From positions 1 through 64,000 of the forward strand of contig NZ_WTFT01000050.1 of assembly GCF_009861505.1 (NCBI RefSeq): 64,000 nucleotides of DNA, given 5' to 3'. The stretch is from Pseudomonas izuensis. Its GTDB lineage: Bacteria > Pseudomonadota > Gammaproteobacteria > Pseudomonadales > Pseudomonadaceae. The notes under the pieces are model-generated. The model was not told where the DNA came from. It made no database searches and saw only the letters and a list, made by a program, of their open reading frames with translations. The translations under genes and the position numbers were made by a program. Below are positions 43,379 to 52,351 of this stretch, piece after piece (the stretch's first letter is position 1; every line of letters begins with the position of its first letter).

Positions 43379-44457
43379 AAGCGTCACTGCTCAATAAGCT
43401 GGACATCCTCCAGGACCGTTTCGAGGAATTGACCGCCTTGCTTGGCGATGGCGAGGTCATTTCCGATCAAAACAAATTCCGCACCTATTCCAAGGAGTAC
43501 GCGGAAGTCGAGCCGATTGTCGACACCTATAAACAGTTGCTCAAGGTCCAGGGCGACCTCGAAGGCGCCCAGGCCTTGCTCAAGGACAGCGACCCGGACA
43601 TGCGTGAAATGGCCGTGGAAGAAGTCCGCGAAGCCAAGGAACGCCTGGTCGAACTGGAAGCCAGCCTGCAACGCATGCTGCTGCCCAAGGACCCGAACGA
43701 CGGACGCAACGTGTTCCTCGAAATCCGCGCCGGCACCGGTGGTGACGAGGCGGCGATCTTCTCCGGCGACCTGTTCCGCATGTATTCGCGTTACGCCGAG
43801 CGTCGTGGCTGGCGGGTGGAGATCCTTTCGGAAAACGAGGGTGAACACGGTGGCTATAAAGAAGTCATCGCTCGGGTCGAAGGTGACAATGTCTACGGCA
43901 AGTTGAAATTCGAATCCGGTGCCCACCGCGTACAGCGGGTGCCGGCGACAGAATCCCAAGGGCGTATCCACACCTCGGCCTGTACCGTGGCGGTATTGCC
44001 CGAGCCGGACGAGCAGGAAGCGATCGAAATCAACCCGGCGGACTTGCGGATCGACACCTACCGTTCCTCCGGTGCCGGCGGCCAGCACGTCAACAAGACT
44101 GACTCGGCGATCCGTATCACCCACTTGCCGTCCGGAATCGTGGTCGAGTGTCAGGAAGAACGTTCGCAGCACAAGAACCGTGCGCGGGCGATGTCCTGGT
44201 TGTCGGCCAAGCTCAACGACCAGCAAACCAGCGCTGCCGCCAATGCCATCGCCAGCGAGCGCAAGCTGCTGGTCGGCTCCGGTGATCGCTCCGAGCGCAT
44301 CCGTACCTACAACTTTGCCCAGGGACGGGTGACCGATCACCGGGTCAACCTGACGCTGTACTCCCTCGACGAAATCCTCGCCGGTGGTGTCGATGCGGTG
44401 ATCGAGCCGCTGCTGGCCGAATACCAGGCCGATCAATTGGCAGCGATAGGTGAGTAA
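43375..44457 (+). CDS. prfA: Peptide chain release factor 1
   Basis: Reads UAA and UAG stop codons and triggers peptide release. 360 residues with the GGQ loop (SSGAGGQHVNKTDSA) and the PxT codon-recognition motif in the middle. ATG 43375 overlaps the hemA stop; prmC begins on the base right after its stop codon. Confidence 0.97.
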   Translation: MKASLLNKLDILQDRFEELTALLGDGEVISDQNKFRTYSKEYAEVEPIVDTYKQLLKVQGDLEGAQALLKDSDPDMREMAVEEVREAKERLVELEASLQRMLLPKDPNDGRNVFLEIRAGTGGDEAAIFSGDLFRMYSRYAERRGWRVEILSENEGEHGGYKEVIARVEGDNVYGKLKFESGAHRVQRVPATESQGRIHTSACTVAVLPEPDEQEAIEINPADLRIDTYRSSGAGGQHVNKTDSAIRITHLPSGIVVECQEERSQHKNRARAMSWLSAKLNDQQTSAAANAIASERKLLVGSGDRSERIRTYNFAQGRVTDHRVNLTLYSLDEILAGGVDAVIEPLLAEYQADQLAAIGE

Positions 44458-45288
44458 ATGACGATCATTGCCAGTTTGTTGCGCGCCGCCGATTTGCCCG
44501 ACTCGCCCACGGCGCGCCTGGATGCCGAATTGTTGCTGGCGGCGGCGTTGGGCAAGTCCCGCAGCTTTTTGCACACCTGGCCGGAGCGCATCGTCCCGAG
44601 CGAAGCGGCGTTGACGTTCGCCGAGTATTTGCAGCGTCGTCGCAGCGGTGAACCGGTGGCCTACATTCTCGGTCAGCAAGGTTTCTGGAAGCTCGACCTG
44701 GAAGTGGCGCCACACACGTTGATCCCGCGCCCCGACACCGAGTTGCTGGTGGAAACCGCACTCGAACTGTTGCCGGCCACACCCGCAAAGGTGCTGGACC
44801 TTGGCACCGGCAGTGGCGCCATCGCCCTCGCTTTGGCCAGCGAACGTCCGGCGTGGAAGGTCACTGCGGTGGACCGTGTGCTCGAAGCCGTGGCCCTGGC
44901 CGAGCGCAATCGCCAACGCCTGCATTTGAACAACGCCACCGTGCTGAGCAGTCACTGGTTCAGCGCTCTGCAAAGCCAGCGCTTTGAACTGATCATCAGC
45001 AATCCGCCCTACATCGCAGCAACCGATCCGCACCTGGTGGAAGGCGATGTGCGCTTCGAGCCTGCCAGTGCATTGGTAGCCGGTATCGACGGGCTCGACG
45101 ATCTGCGCTTGATCGTCGCCCAGGCACCGGATCATCTGGAAGCCGGTGGCTGGTTGATGCTTGAACACGGTTACGATCAAGCCGAGGCCGTGCGCGATCT
45201 GCTGCTGACCCGTGGTTTTGAAGATGTCCACAGCCGCACGGATCTGGGCGGTCACCAACGCATCAGTCTGGGGCGCCTGCCATGCTGA
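44458..45288 (+). CDS. prmC: Release factor glutamine methyltransferase
   Basis: Methylates the GGQ glutamine of RF1 and RF2. 276 residues with SAM-binding VLDLGTGSGAIALALA and the catalytic NPPYI. It follows its target gene prfA with no gap and overlaps moeB by 7 bp. Confidence 0.97.
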   Translation: MTIIASLLRAADLPDSPTARLDAELLLAAALGKSRSFLHTWPERIVPSEAALTFAEYLQRRRSGEPVAYILGQQGFWKLDLEVAPHTLIPRPDTELLVETALELLPATPAKVLDLGTGSGAIALALASERPAWKVTAVDRVLEAVALAERNRQRLHLNNATVLSSHWFSALQSQRFELIISNPPYIAATDPHLVEGDVRFEPASALVAGIDGLDDLRLIVAQAPDHLEAGGWLMLEHGYDQAEAVRDLLLTRGFEDVHSRTDLGGHQRISLGRLPC

Positions 45289-46037
45289 ATGATCAGGAAT
45301 TGCTGCGCTATAGCCGCCAGATTCTGTTGCACCACGTCGACATCGACGGGCAACTGCGTTTGAAGCAAAGCCGCGTGCTGATCGTCGGTCTTGGCGGTCT
45401 CGGTGCGCCGGTGGCGCTGTACCTCGCGGCGGCGGGTATCGGCGAGTTGCATCTGGCAGACTTTGATACGGTCGATTTGACCAACCTGCAACGCCAGATT
45501 ATTCACGACACCGACAGCGTCGGCATGAGCAAGGTCGATTCGGCGATCAAGCGCCTGACGGCCATCAATCCCGAGATTCAGCTTGTCGCCCATCGCGCAG
45601 CACTGGACGAAGACTCCCTGGCTGCTGCCGTGGCCGGGGTGGATCTGGTCCTCGACTGCTCCGACAATTTTGCCACCCGTGAAGCGGTCAATGCCGCTTG
45701 CGTAGAGGCCGCAAAGCCGTTGGTCAGCGGCGCGGCGATTCGTCTCGAAGGGCAGTTATCGGTCTTTGACCCGCGCCGTCCGGAGAGCCCGTGCTACCAC
45801 TGTTTATACGGGCACGGCAGTGAAGCCGAGTTGACCTGCAGCGAGGCCGGTGTAGTCGGTCCGTTGGTGGGGCTGGTTGGCAGCTTGCAGGCACTCGAAG
45901 CGCTGAAGCTGTTGGCGGGATTTGGCGAACCCCTGGTCGGACGCCTGTTGTTGGTCGATGCATTGGGCTCGCGCTTCCGTGAGTTGCGGGTCAAGCGTGA
46001 TCCGGGTTGCAGCGTCTGTGGGTCGAAGCATGCGTGA
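45282..46037 (+). CDS. moeB: Molybdopterin-synthase adenylyltransferase
   Basis: E1-like enzyme that adenylates the C-terminus of a sulfur-carrier protein (MoaD, possibly ThiS). 251 residues, GLGGLGAPVALYLA nucleotide loop, and zinc cysteines CYHC and CSVC. No sulfurtransferase domain is fused. Confidence 0.94.
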   Translation: MLNDQELLRYSRQILLHHVDIDGQLRLKQSRVLIVGLGGLGAPVALYLAAAGIGELHLADFDTVDLTNLQRQIIHDTDSVGMSKVDSAIKRLTAINPEIQLVAHRAALDEDSLAAAVAGVDLVLDCSDNFATREAVNAACVEAAKPLVSGAAIRLEGQLSVFDPRRPESPCYHCLYGHGSEAELTCSEAGVVGPLVGLVGSLQALEALKLLAGFGEPLVGRLLLVDALGSRFRELRVKRDPGCSVCGSKHA

Positions 46038-46821
46038 AGCGCCGATTGGCGTGTTCGACTCCGGTGTCGGTGGGTTATCGGTGCTGGCCGAGATCCGGCG
46101 TTTATTGCCCAACGAATCTCTTTTATACGTCGCCGATTGCGGGAATATTCCCTACGGCGAGAAGACTCCGGGATTTATCCAACAGCGTTGCAGTGTCATG
46201 GCCGAGTTTTTTCAACAACAGGGCGCCAAGGCCTTGGTGCTGGCCTGCAATACAGCAACCGTCGCCGGCGTTGCAGACCTGCGGCACGATTACCCCGAAT
46301 GGCCCATCGTCGGCATGGAGCCCGCGGTCAAACCGGCAGCGGCCGCTACCCGCAGTGGCGTGGTTGGGGTGCTGGCCACGACCGGCACCTTGCAGAGTGC
46401 CAAGTTCGCGGCGTTACTCGACCGCTTCGCCACCGATGTGCGGGTGATTACCCAGCCATGCCCCGGGTTGGTGGAGTTGATCGAGGGGGGCGATCTGCAC
46501 AGTCCCGCCCTGCGCCAGCTACTGGAAAGTTACGTTGGGCCGCTGCTTGGTGCTGGCGCTGACACCATTATTCTCGGGTGCACCCATTACCCCTTCCTCA
46601 AGCCACTGCTCAAGCAGATGATCCCTGACGACATCAGCCTGATCGACACTGGCGCTGCGGTCGCACGACAACTTCAACGTTTGCTGGCAGAGCGTGAACT
46701 GCTCGCCGAAGGACCTGCCTGTTCGGCGCAGTTCTGGACCAGTGCCGATCCGGAGCATTTCAGAAATATATTGCCGATTTTGTGGAATAACGCTGGCGTT
46801 GTGCGAAGCTTTGAAAGGTAA
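46030..46821 (+). CDS. murI: Glutamate racemase
   Basis: Provides D-glutamate for peptidoglycan. 263 residues; catalytic cysteines in ACNTAT and GCTHYP, with FDSGVGGLSVL at the start. ATG 46030 overlaps moeB by 8 bp; the longer open frame upstream is a shadow of moeB. Confidence 0.96.
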   Translation: MREAPIGVFDSGVGGLSVLAEIRRLLPNESLLYVADCGNIPYGEKTPGFIQQRCSVMAEFFQQQGAKALVLACNTATVAGVADLRHDYPEWPIVGMEPAVKPAAAATRSGVVGVLATTGTLQSAKFAALLDRFATDVRVITQPCPGLVELIEGGDLHSPALRQLLESYVGPLLGAGADTIILGCTHYPFLKPLLKQMIPDDISLIDTGAAVARQLQRLLAERELLAEGPACSAQFWTSADPEHFRNILPILWNNAGVVRSFER

Positions 46822-46941
46822 TCAAATCCCGGGGGCGTTGTAACAATTGGGGTGAACTTCTGATAAATCGCCGACTTCTATCGCTGTGTACGTCGAGCAA
46901 CAAAAATTCCAATTGAAATCGTTTGGAAAAGGAAGTTTCTA

Positions 46942-47460
46942 ATGAAGCGACTATTTTGCTTGGCCGCGATTGCGGCCGCACTTTTGGGGCACAGCTTTAC
47001 CGCACAGGCGGCAGGCGTGGAGTTCGGGATCGGCCAGACCAGCGATTCGACCATGACTTATCGACTGGGCATGCAATTCGATTGGGACAAGAGCTGGTGG
47101 CAGACAGACGTCGGTCGTTTGACCGGTTACTGGAGCGGCGCTTACACCTATTGGCAGGGTGATAAAACTTCCAGCGATCACAGCCTGTCCTTTTCGCCGG
47201 TGTTTGTTTACGAGTTCGCCGGCCAGAACGTCAAGCCGTACGTCGAGCTGGGCGTTGGCGTGGCGTTATTTTCCAGCACCGAAACCGAAAGCAACGATCT
47301 GGGCAGCGCATTTCAGTTCGAAGACCGCCTGGGTTTCGGCCTGCGCTTTGCGGGTGGACATGAAGTCGGAATTCGGGCGACGCACTATTCCAACGCGGGG
47401 ATGACCACGCCTAACGACGGTACGGAAAGTTACGCGCTTCACTACACGATGCCGTTGTAA
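46942..47460 (+). CDS. pagL: Lipid A 3-O-deacylase (PagL)
   Basis: Outer-membrane beta-barrel enzyme that removes the 3-O-acyl chain from lipid A. 172-residue precursor, signal peptide cleaved near residue 23. The catalytic triad is H148 and S150 (THYSNAG) and E162, with the same 14-residue spacing as H126/E140 of P. aeruginosa PagL. It is 120 bp after murI and probably has its own promoter. Confidence 0.92.
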   Translation: MKRLFCLAAIAAALLGHSFTAQAAGVEFGIGQTSDSTMTYRLGMQFDWDKSWWQTDVGRLTGYWSGAYTYWQGDKTSSDHSLSFSPVFVYEFAGQNVKPYVELGVGVALFSSTETESNDLGSAFQFEDRLGFGLRFAGGHEVGIRATHYSNAGMTTPNDGTESYALHYTMPL

Positions 47461-47492
47461 TCAACACTGCTCGGCAAGTTGCCAATGCCCCC

Positions 47493-47562
47493 CCTGTAGG
47501 AGCGAGCTTGCTCGCGATGTTGGACTTGAGATCGCTATCACGATCAAGCTCGCTCCTACAGG
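47493..47562. repeat. REP doublet, one arm mutated
   Basis: Arms 47493-47519 and 47537-47562. The right arm has CGATCAAGCTCG where the type has CGCGAGCAAGCTCG-like text, so the pair is imperfect. Short loop. Confidence 0.75.
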
Positions 47563-47581
47563 GGGAGAGGTGTTCTCGGGC

Positions 47582-47887
47582 TTAGCGATACGCCGTCGAA
47601 ATACCCTGGCGCTCATCAATGCATTCCGGCGCGCCCATCTCGAACTCCCGGCAAATCAATGGGCGTTTTTCATAGATGGTGCACATCATCGTGTCGCGAT
47701 CCAGCGCGGCACACCAGCCATCATCCAGGCGTAACATGACTTCCCCGCCCCAATCATCGGTATCGATATACCGTTCGGGCACGCCTGTGTCGGTGATCAA
47801 CATGACTTCGAGCTGGCAGCAGCAGGCGGCACAGGTCGAGCACGTGACGGCGGTCTCGGCGATTTGCAGATGGGGGATGGTTTTCAT
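47582..47887 (-). CDS. YkgJ-family cysteine-cluster protein
   Basis: A 101-residue protein with a dense cysteine cluster, CSTCAACCC at 16-24, and later WC, MC and LIC, the pattern of the YkgJ/CxxCxxCC family believed to bind zinc or an iron-sulfur centre. No known reaction. It ends beside a REP doublet. Confidence 0.88.
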   Translation of the reverse strand: MKTIPHLQIAETAVTCSTCAACCCQLEVMLITDTGVPERYIDTDDWGGEVMLRLDDGWCAALDRDTMMCTIYEKRPLICREFEMGAPECIDERQGISTAYR

Positions 47888-47993
47888 GGCGCGCAGTGTA
47901 AGGCAGTCGCCCGGTGCTGTGTAAAAGCCCGGACGGACGCTTTACCCCAATTGCCAGGTTCGAATCGATCGCTCGTCATCGTCATGCGCCTGG

Positions 47994-48770
47994 TCAATCC
48001 ATGTTCGGTGGACTGCTGCGCACTATGGGCTTGCCGATTGCCAACTTTACCTGGTCGGGCATTTGCGAGAGCGGCCATAAGGCAGCCATGAACAGCCCCG
48101 AAAAGGCGATTTCCAGCGGACGCTCATTGAGCTTGGCAAAAATGTGCCGTGCGGCTTTATCAGCCGGCCAACTGAGCGGCATCTTGAAATCGCTTTCCTC
48201 CATCAATGGCGTGTTGACGAACCCCGGGCCGACGACGGTAACTTCGATACCGTCTGGTGCCAGTGCAATGCGCTGGGACTCGAAAAGACTTCGCATCCCG
48301 GCCTTCGAGGTGCCATAGGCTTCAGCCCGGGGCAGTGGCAGGTAGGTCACCGAACTGGCCATGCCAACCAGATGCGGGGCGATGCCGGCCCGCAAGAGCG
48401 GCAAGGCGGCGTCGATGCAGTAGCTGCTGGCGAGCAGGTTGGTGCGCACCACGTGCTCGATGATCGAGGCGTCGAACTGCTTGGCATCCACGTATTCACA
48501 GGTGCCGGCATTCAGGATCAAGGTGTCCAGAGAGCCCCATTGCTCGGCTATCTGTTCACCGATTTCGCGCACGGTCTGACTGTTGGTCAGGTCACCGGCC
48601 ACCACCAGTACCTGACCCGGGTAGCGCTGCGACAAGATTTTCAGCGGCGCCACCGAGCGTGAACTCACGGCGAGGTGGGCTCCGGTTTTCAGTATTTCTT
48701 CAGCCAAAGCCGCGCCAATGCCACTGCCGGCACCTGTCAGCCAATATCGTCGTGGAGGCGTAAGGCTCAT
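47994..48770 (-). CDS. Short-chain dehydrogenase/reductase
   Basis: NAD(P)-dependent SDR, 258 residues: TGAGSGIGAALAEE (cofactor loop), LILNAG and the catalytic S/Y/K set with MASSVTYLP and YGTSKAG. Start ATG 48770 with GGGAG upstream. It follows phr by 42 bp on the same strand and may belong to the same transcript. Substrate unknown. Confidence 0.9.
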   Translation of the reverse strand: MSLTPPRRYWLTGAGSGIGAALAEEILKTGAHLAVSSRSVAPLKILSQRYPGQVLVVAGDLTNSQTVREIGEQIAEQWGSLDTLILNAGTCEYVDAKQFDASIIEHVVRTNLLASSYCIDAALPLLRAGIAPHLVGMASSVTYLPLPRAEAYGTSKAGMRSLFESQRIALAPDGIEVTVVGPGFVNTPLMEESDFKMPLSWPADKAARHIFAKLNERPLEIAFSGLFMAALWPLSQMPDQVKLAIGKPIVRSSPPNMD

Positions 48771-48812
48771 TCCATTCTCCCTTTCAGCCAGAAATTCGTC
48801 CGGCTCAGCCAA

Positions 48813-50270
48813 CTACTCATGGTCGCCCTCGGCGCTTTGCCGCGGTCGCAGGTTCTTGAACGCGGCGAGGGCCCGTGCACGTGAAGTGTGCAGGTCGACA
48901 ATCGGGGACGGATAATCCGCCACGCCGAACAGCCCACCGAGACTCGCCGGGTTGTGCACTTCTTTTTTATTCAGGCCTGCCAATTCCGGCAACCAGTGTT
49001 TGATGAACACGCCCTCGGCGTCGAATTTTTCCGACTGGCTCAGCGGATTGAAAATCCGGAAGTAGGGCGCTGAGTCCGTTCCGGTGGATGAACTCCATTG
49101 CCAGCCGCCATTGTTTGCTGCCAGGTCGCCATCGATCAGGTGGCGCATGAAAAAACGCTCGCCTTCGCGCCAGTCGATCAACAGGTTTTTGCTCAAAAAC
49201 ATTGCAACAACCATGCGCAAGCGGTTGTGCATCCAGCCGGTTTCCAACAGTTGACGCATGGCGGCGTCGATGATCGGCAAACCGGTGCGGGCCTGTTGCC
49301 AGGCGGCGAGTTCGTCGGGTGCATCGCGCCAGGCCAGTGCTTCGGTTTCCGCACGGAAAGCGCGGTGGCGGCAAACCCTCGGGTAGCCCACCAGGATGTG
49401 TTTATAGAACTCGCGCCACAGCAGTTCATTGATCCAGGTCACGGCGCCGACCTTGCCACTGTCGAATTCCCCCTGATTGCTTTGCAGCGCAGCGTGCAGG
49501 CATTGGCGAGGGGAAATCACCCCGGCTGCGAGGTAGGCCGAAAGTTGGCTGGTTCCGGGTTTCGCCGGGAAGTCCCGTTCGCCTTGGTAATAATCGATTT
49601 GTACATCGGTGAAGGTGTCGAGGCGGCGCCGTGCTTCGGCTTCTCCGGCCGGCCACAGTGCGCGCAAATGCCCGGTGGGTGGGGCGAAGCCCTCGATGTG
49701 GGTCGGGATCTCGTCGCTGGCGATGCCCAATGGCGCTTGCGCCATGGGGGTGCTGACCAGGCGGGGCAACGAACGGTAAAGGCGTTCATGACAGACCTTG
49801 CGGAACTGACTGAAGACCTGGAAATACATGCCGGTTTTGGTCAGTACGCTTCCAGGCTTGAACAGCAACTGATCCAGGTAACTATGAACCTCGATTCCCT
49901 TGGCCTTCAATGTTTCGGCCACCGCTGCATCCCGGCGGGTTTCATGAATGCCGTATTCCTCATTGAGGTGCATGGCGTTGATGTTCAGCCGTTGGCAAAT
50001 ATCCAGTAGCACATTGGGCGCATCATCCCAGCGCGGAGCATGGCGGACCAGCAGGGGAATGTTCAGTTCGCCCAGTGCCTGTTTCAGTTCATGAAGGTTG
50101 CGCAGCCAGAAGTCCACCTTGCACGGCGCATCATCGTGTTCCAGCCATTGCCGCGGGCTCAACAAATACACCGCCACACTCGGGCCAGCCGCCATGGCGG
50201 CGCAGAGGGCGGTGTTGTCGTTTACGCGCAAGTCACTGCGCAGCCAGATCAATTGCATATTGATGCCCAT
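48813..50270 (-). CDS. phr: Deoxyribodipyrimidine photolyase
   Basis: Light-driven repair of cyclobutane pyrimidine dimers. 485 residues: antenna domain (MQLIWLRSDLRVNDNTAL) and FAD domain with WINELLWREFYKH, MHNRLRM and WQWSSSTGTDSAPYFRIFNP. ATG 50270 overlaps the stop of the regulator gene (TAATG); ATG 50258, four codons later, is also possible. Third gene of the DUF523 - MerR - phr operon. Confidence 0.95.
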   Translation of the reverse strand: MGINMQLIWLRSDLRVNDNTALCAAMAAGPSVAVYLLSPRQWLEHDDAPCKVDFWLRNLHELKQALGELNIPLLVRHAPRWDDAPNVLLDICQRLNINAMHLNEEYGIHETRRDAAVAETLKAKGIEVHSYLDQLLFKPGSVLTKTGMYFQVFSQFRKVCHERLYRSLPRLVSTPMAQAPLGIASDEIPTHIEGFAPPTGHLRALWPAGEAEARRRLDTFTDVQIDYYQGERDFPAKPGTSQLSAYLAAGVISPRQCLHAALQSNQGEFDSGKVGAVTWINELLWREFYKHILVGYPRVCRHRAFRAETEALAWRDAPDELAAWQQARTGLPIIDAAMRQLLETGWMHNRLRMVVAMFLSKNLLIDWREGERFFMRHLIDGDLAANNGGWQWSSSTGTDSAPYFRIFNPLSQSEKFDAEGVFIKHWLPELAGLNKKEVHNPASLGGLFGVADYPSPIVDLHTSRARALAAFKNLRPRQSAEGDHE

Positions 50271-51211
50271 TAAATCAGCCCGCGCTGAACGAGTGCCTGG
50301 TGTGCCAACAGCGGATCTTCGGCCAGGTACAAATCAGCGATGACGAAGGTTCTTGCGGACAACTCGGCGTTGTGAATGCGCACCGCTGGCCCGACCATCA
50401 TTTTTGGGCAACTGACGCCGTTCAAAAGTTTCGTCAGCTGCGAAAGGTTTATGGCGTTGCTGGAATACAGCAGTACGCCCCGGGGTTGCAGATAATCGAC
50501 CGCCAGCGCCAGTTCGCCGGCAGGCAGCGGCCAGTCGAACACGTGCACCGGACAATCGGCACTGCTGATCAGCCACGCGGTAAGCCACAGATAAGGTTCC
50601 AGTGGCACGTCCGAGTGATTGATCAACAGCAGTGGCGCGGTGTGCAGCTGACGGTTGTTATGGTAGATGCGCGCGCCGAATTTGCTGCGTAGCCAGGAAT
50701 AAAAAAACACTCGCTCCATGTGTGCACCGAATTGGCCCTGCCAGCGTAGCTCCAGTTCAGTCAACAATGGCATTAGCAGTTGCTCGCACAAGGTCCGTGG
50801 CGGGTACAGCGCCATGGCCTGATTGACAGTGTCGTCCAGCGTGCGCTCGTTCAGTAATGCGACCGCCTGAAGCAGTCTCTGGCATAGCGGTTGCCAGTCG
50901 TTTTCCACCGGTTCGCTAAAGGCCTGCGGGGTTTCGAGCAATTGTTTGATCTGGCTGACGGCAACACCGCGGTTCAGCCAGGTGAGGATCGTCAGGATTC
51001 GTTGCACATGCTCGGCCGAGAACAGTCGATGCCCCTTGGGCGTGCGTTGCGGCACGATAAGGCCATAGCGCCGTTCCCAGGCGCGCAACGTAATGGCATT
51101 GACGCCGGTCTGCCGGGCCACTTCGCGAATCGGCAGCCAGCCCTCGTCAAGGGCTTTGCTGAAGTCCGTGCCGAGTCCTTCGCTGGCGCTGCTGTCGAGA
51201 TGGGCTTTCAT
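50270..51211 (-). CDS. MerR-family regulator, LitR/CarH-like without the B12-ligand motif
   Basis: Probable light- or redox-response regulator, 313 residues. N-terminal MerR helix-turn-helix at 26-95 (WLPIREVARQTGVN, LRAWERRYG, GHRLFSAEHV). The C-terminal part has the layout of CarH/LitR: a helical bundle (about 105-180) then an alpha/beta domain. The bundle's W-x9-EH ligand motif reads W157...E166-R167, so histidine is lost, and no DxHxxG is visible. Class II LitR proteins of P. putida share this state, sit beside phr and work with a LOV protein. ATG 51211 overlaps the upstream stop (TGATG). Confidence 0.8.
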   Translation of the reverse strand: MKAHLDSSASEGLGTDFSKALDEGWLPIREVARQTGVNAITLRAWERRYGLIVPQRTPKGHRLFSAEHVQRILTILTWLNRGVAVSQIKQLLETPQAFSEPVENDWQPLCQRLLQAVALLNERTLDDTVNQAMALYPPRTLCEQLLMPLLTELELRWQGQFGAHMERVFFYSWLRSKFGARIYHNNRQLHTAPLLLINHSDVPLEPYLWLTAWLISSADCPVHVFDWPLPAGELALAVDYLQPRGVLLYSSNAINLSQLTKLLNGVSCPKMMVGPAVRIHNAELSARTFVIADLYLAEDPLLAHQALVQRGLI

Positions 51212-52170
51212 CAGATGGCGTTTCGCAAGCTGAGATTTTCCGGGTGCGGTTGCAGGTAAACCTGTTGCGCAATGTAAGGGTGGGGGTGCTGGCGAAAGTG
51301 ATGCTTGAGCAACGTCAGTGGCACCACCAGAGGCACGATGCCGTGGCGATACTGGCCGATAACCTGTTGCACTTCCTGCTTGTCTTCGGCGCTGATCGCC
51401 TGTTTGAGATAACCACTGAGGTGCTGCAAGACGTTGGTATGGGTGCGGCGCGTGGCGCATTTTTTCAGGGCGGTCATCAGTTCACGAAAATAACGCGGGC
51501 CGAGTTCCCTGGGATCGGTGCGGCCCATATTGCCCAGCAGGGTGCCCAGGGTTTTGTATTGCACCGGGTTGTGAGCCATCAGCAGGTACTTGTAGCGCGA
51601 ATGAAAATCCGTCAGGCCGCGCCGGCTCAGGCCTTCTTGCAGCAGTTGTTGCCAGGCGCTGTAGACGAATACGCGGGCGAGAAAGTTTTCCCGCAGCACC
51701 GGGTCATGGAGCCGACCGTCTTCTTCCACGGGCAAATCAGGGTGCAAGGCGCAGAACGCCCGGGCATAAATGCCCTGGCCGCCGCCGTCCACTGGTGCGC
51801 CGTTGGCGTGGTAGACCTTGACGCGCTCCAGGCCACAGGACGGAGACTTCTGCATAAAAATGTAGCCACAGATATCGACCAGATCCGCCGCCATCTGCTG
51901 GCCATACTCGGTCAGTGGCCGGGTGACGTCGAGCTGGTGATTGACCGTGCCGACGGCTTGGGGCTGATCCGGATCGCCAACCAGCCGGATCGGTTCGCGA
52001 GGAATGCCCAGGCCAATGGCGACTTCCGGGCAGACCGGCAGGAAATCGAAGTACTCGGCAAGAACGAGGCTGCACAGTCGTGATGCCTTGTGCCCGCCGT
52101 TGTAGCGCACCTGCTCACCCATCAGGCAAGCGCTGATGGCGATTTTCGGTTTGGTGGCGAGCGGAAGCAT
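51211..52170 (-). CDS. DUF523-DUF1722 fusion protein
   Basis: A 319-residue two-domain protein. The DUF523 half (1-150) has conserved cysteines C15, C47 and C112 (SACLMG, PVCPE, SPSCG), a set known to hold an iron-sulfur cluster in thiouracil desulfurases of that family. The DUF1722 (YbgA) half (180-310) contains SRYKYLLMAHNPVQY. First gene of the operon with the MerR regulator and phr. Two pairs of TGTACA-type sites lie in its promoter. Confidence 0.85.
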   Translation of the reverse strand: MLPLATKPKIAISACLMGEQVRYNGGHKASRLCSLVLAEYFDFLPVCPEVAIGLGIPREPIRLVGDPDQPQAVGTVNHQLDVTRPLTEYGQQMAADLVDICGYIFMQKSPSCGLERVKVYHANGAPVDGGGQGIYARAFCALHPDLPVEEDGRLHDPVLRENFLARVFVYSAWQQLLQEGLSRRGLTDFHSRYKYLLMAHNPVQYKTLGTLLGNMGRTDPRELGPRYFRELMTALKKCATRRTHTNVLQHLSGYLKQAISAEDKQEVQQVIGQYRHGIVPLVVPLTLLKHHFRQHPHPYIAQQVYLQPHPENLSLRNAI

Positions 52171-52192
52171 CGGAGCACCTCGAATCGGAACC

Positions 52193-52266
52193 TGTACAAA
52201 AATTAAAATCTGTACAACATGGGTTCATCTTAGATCCAAAGGTGTACAAGTCAATTTTTTTGTATA
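52193..52266 (-). promoter_or_regulatory. Promoter with paired TGTACA sites, DUF523/regulator/phr operon
   Basis: TGTACA at 52193, 52211 and 52243 and TGTATA at 52261. They form two pairs, each with 18 bp from start to start. On the minus strand, a sigma-70 type promoter reads TTGACT (52254-52249), 16 bp, TAAGAT (52232-52227), with one site inside the spacer. Confidence 0.65.
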
Positions 52267-52351
52267 GGACTTATCGGTAGAGCGGAACAGAATCCTGCGG
52301 GTGGGCTGCTGCCCAATTCGACAGCAGCAATTTTGCTCGGATGGATGCGAT

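Noticed and set aside
43384..45258. 624-codon minus-strand frame opposite prfA and prmC
   Set aside because: Covers two certain genes with intact GGQ and NPPY motifs; it has no motif of its own.
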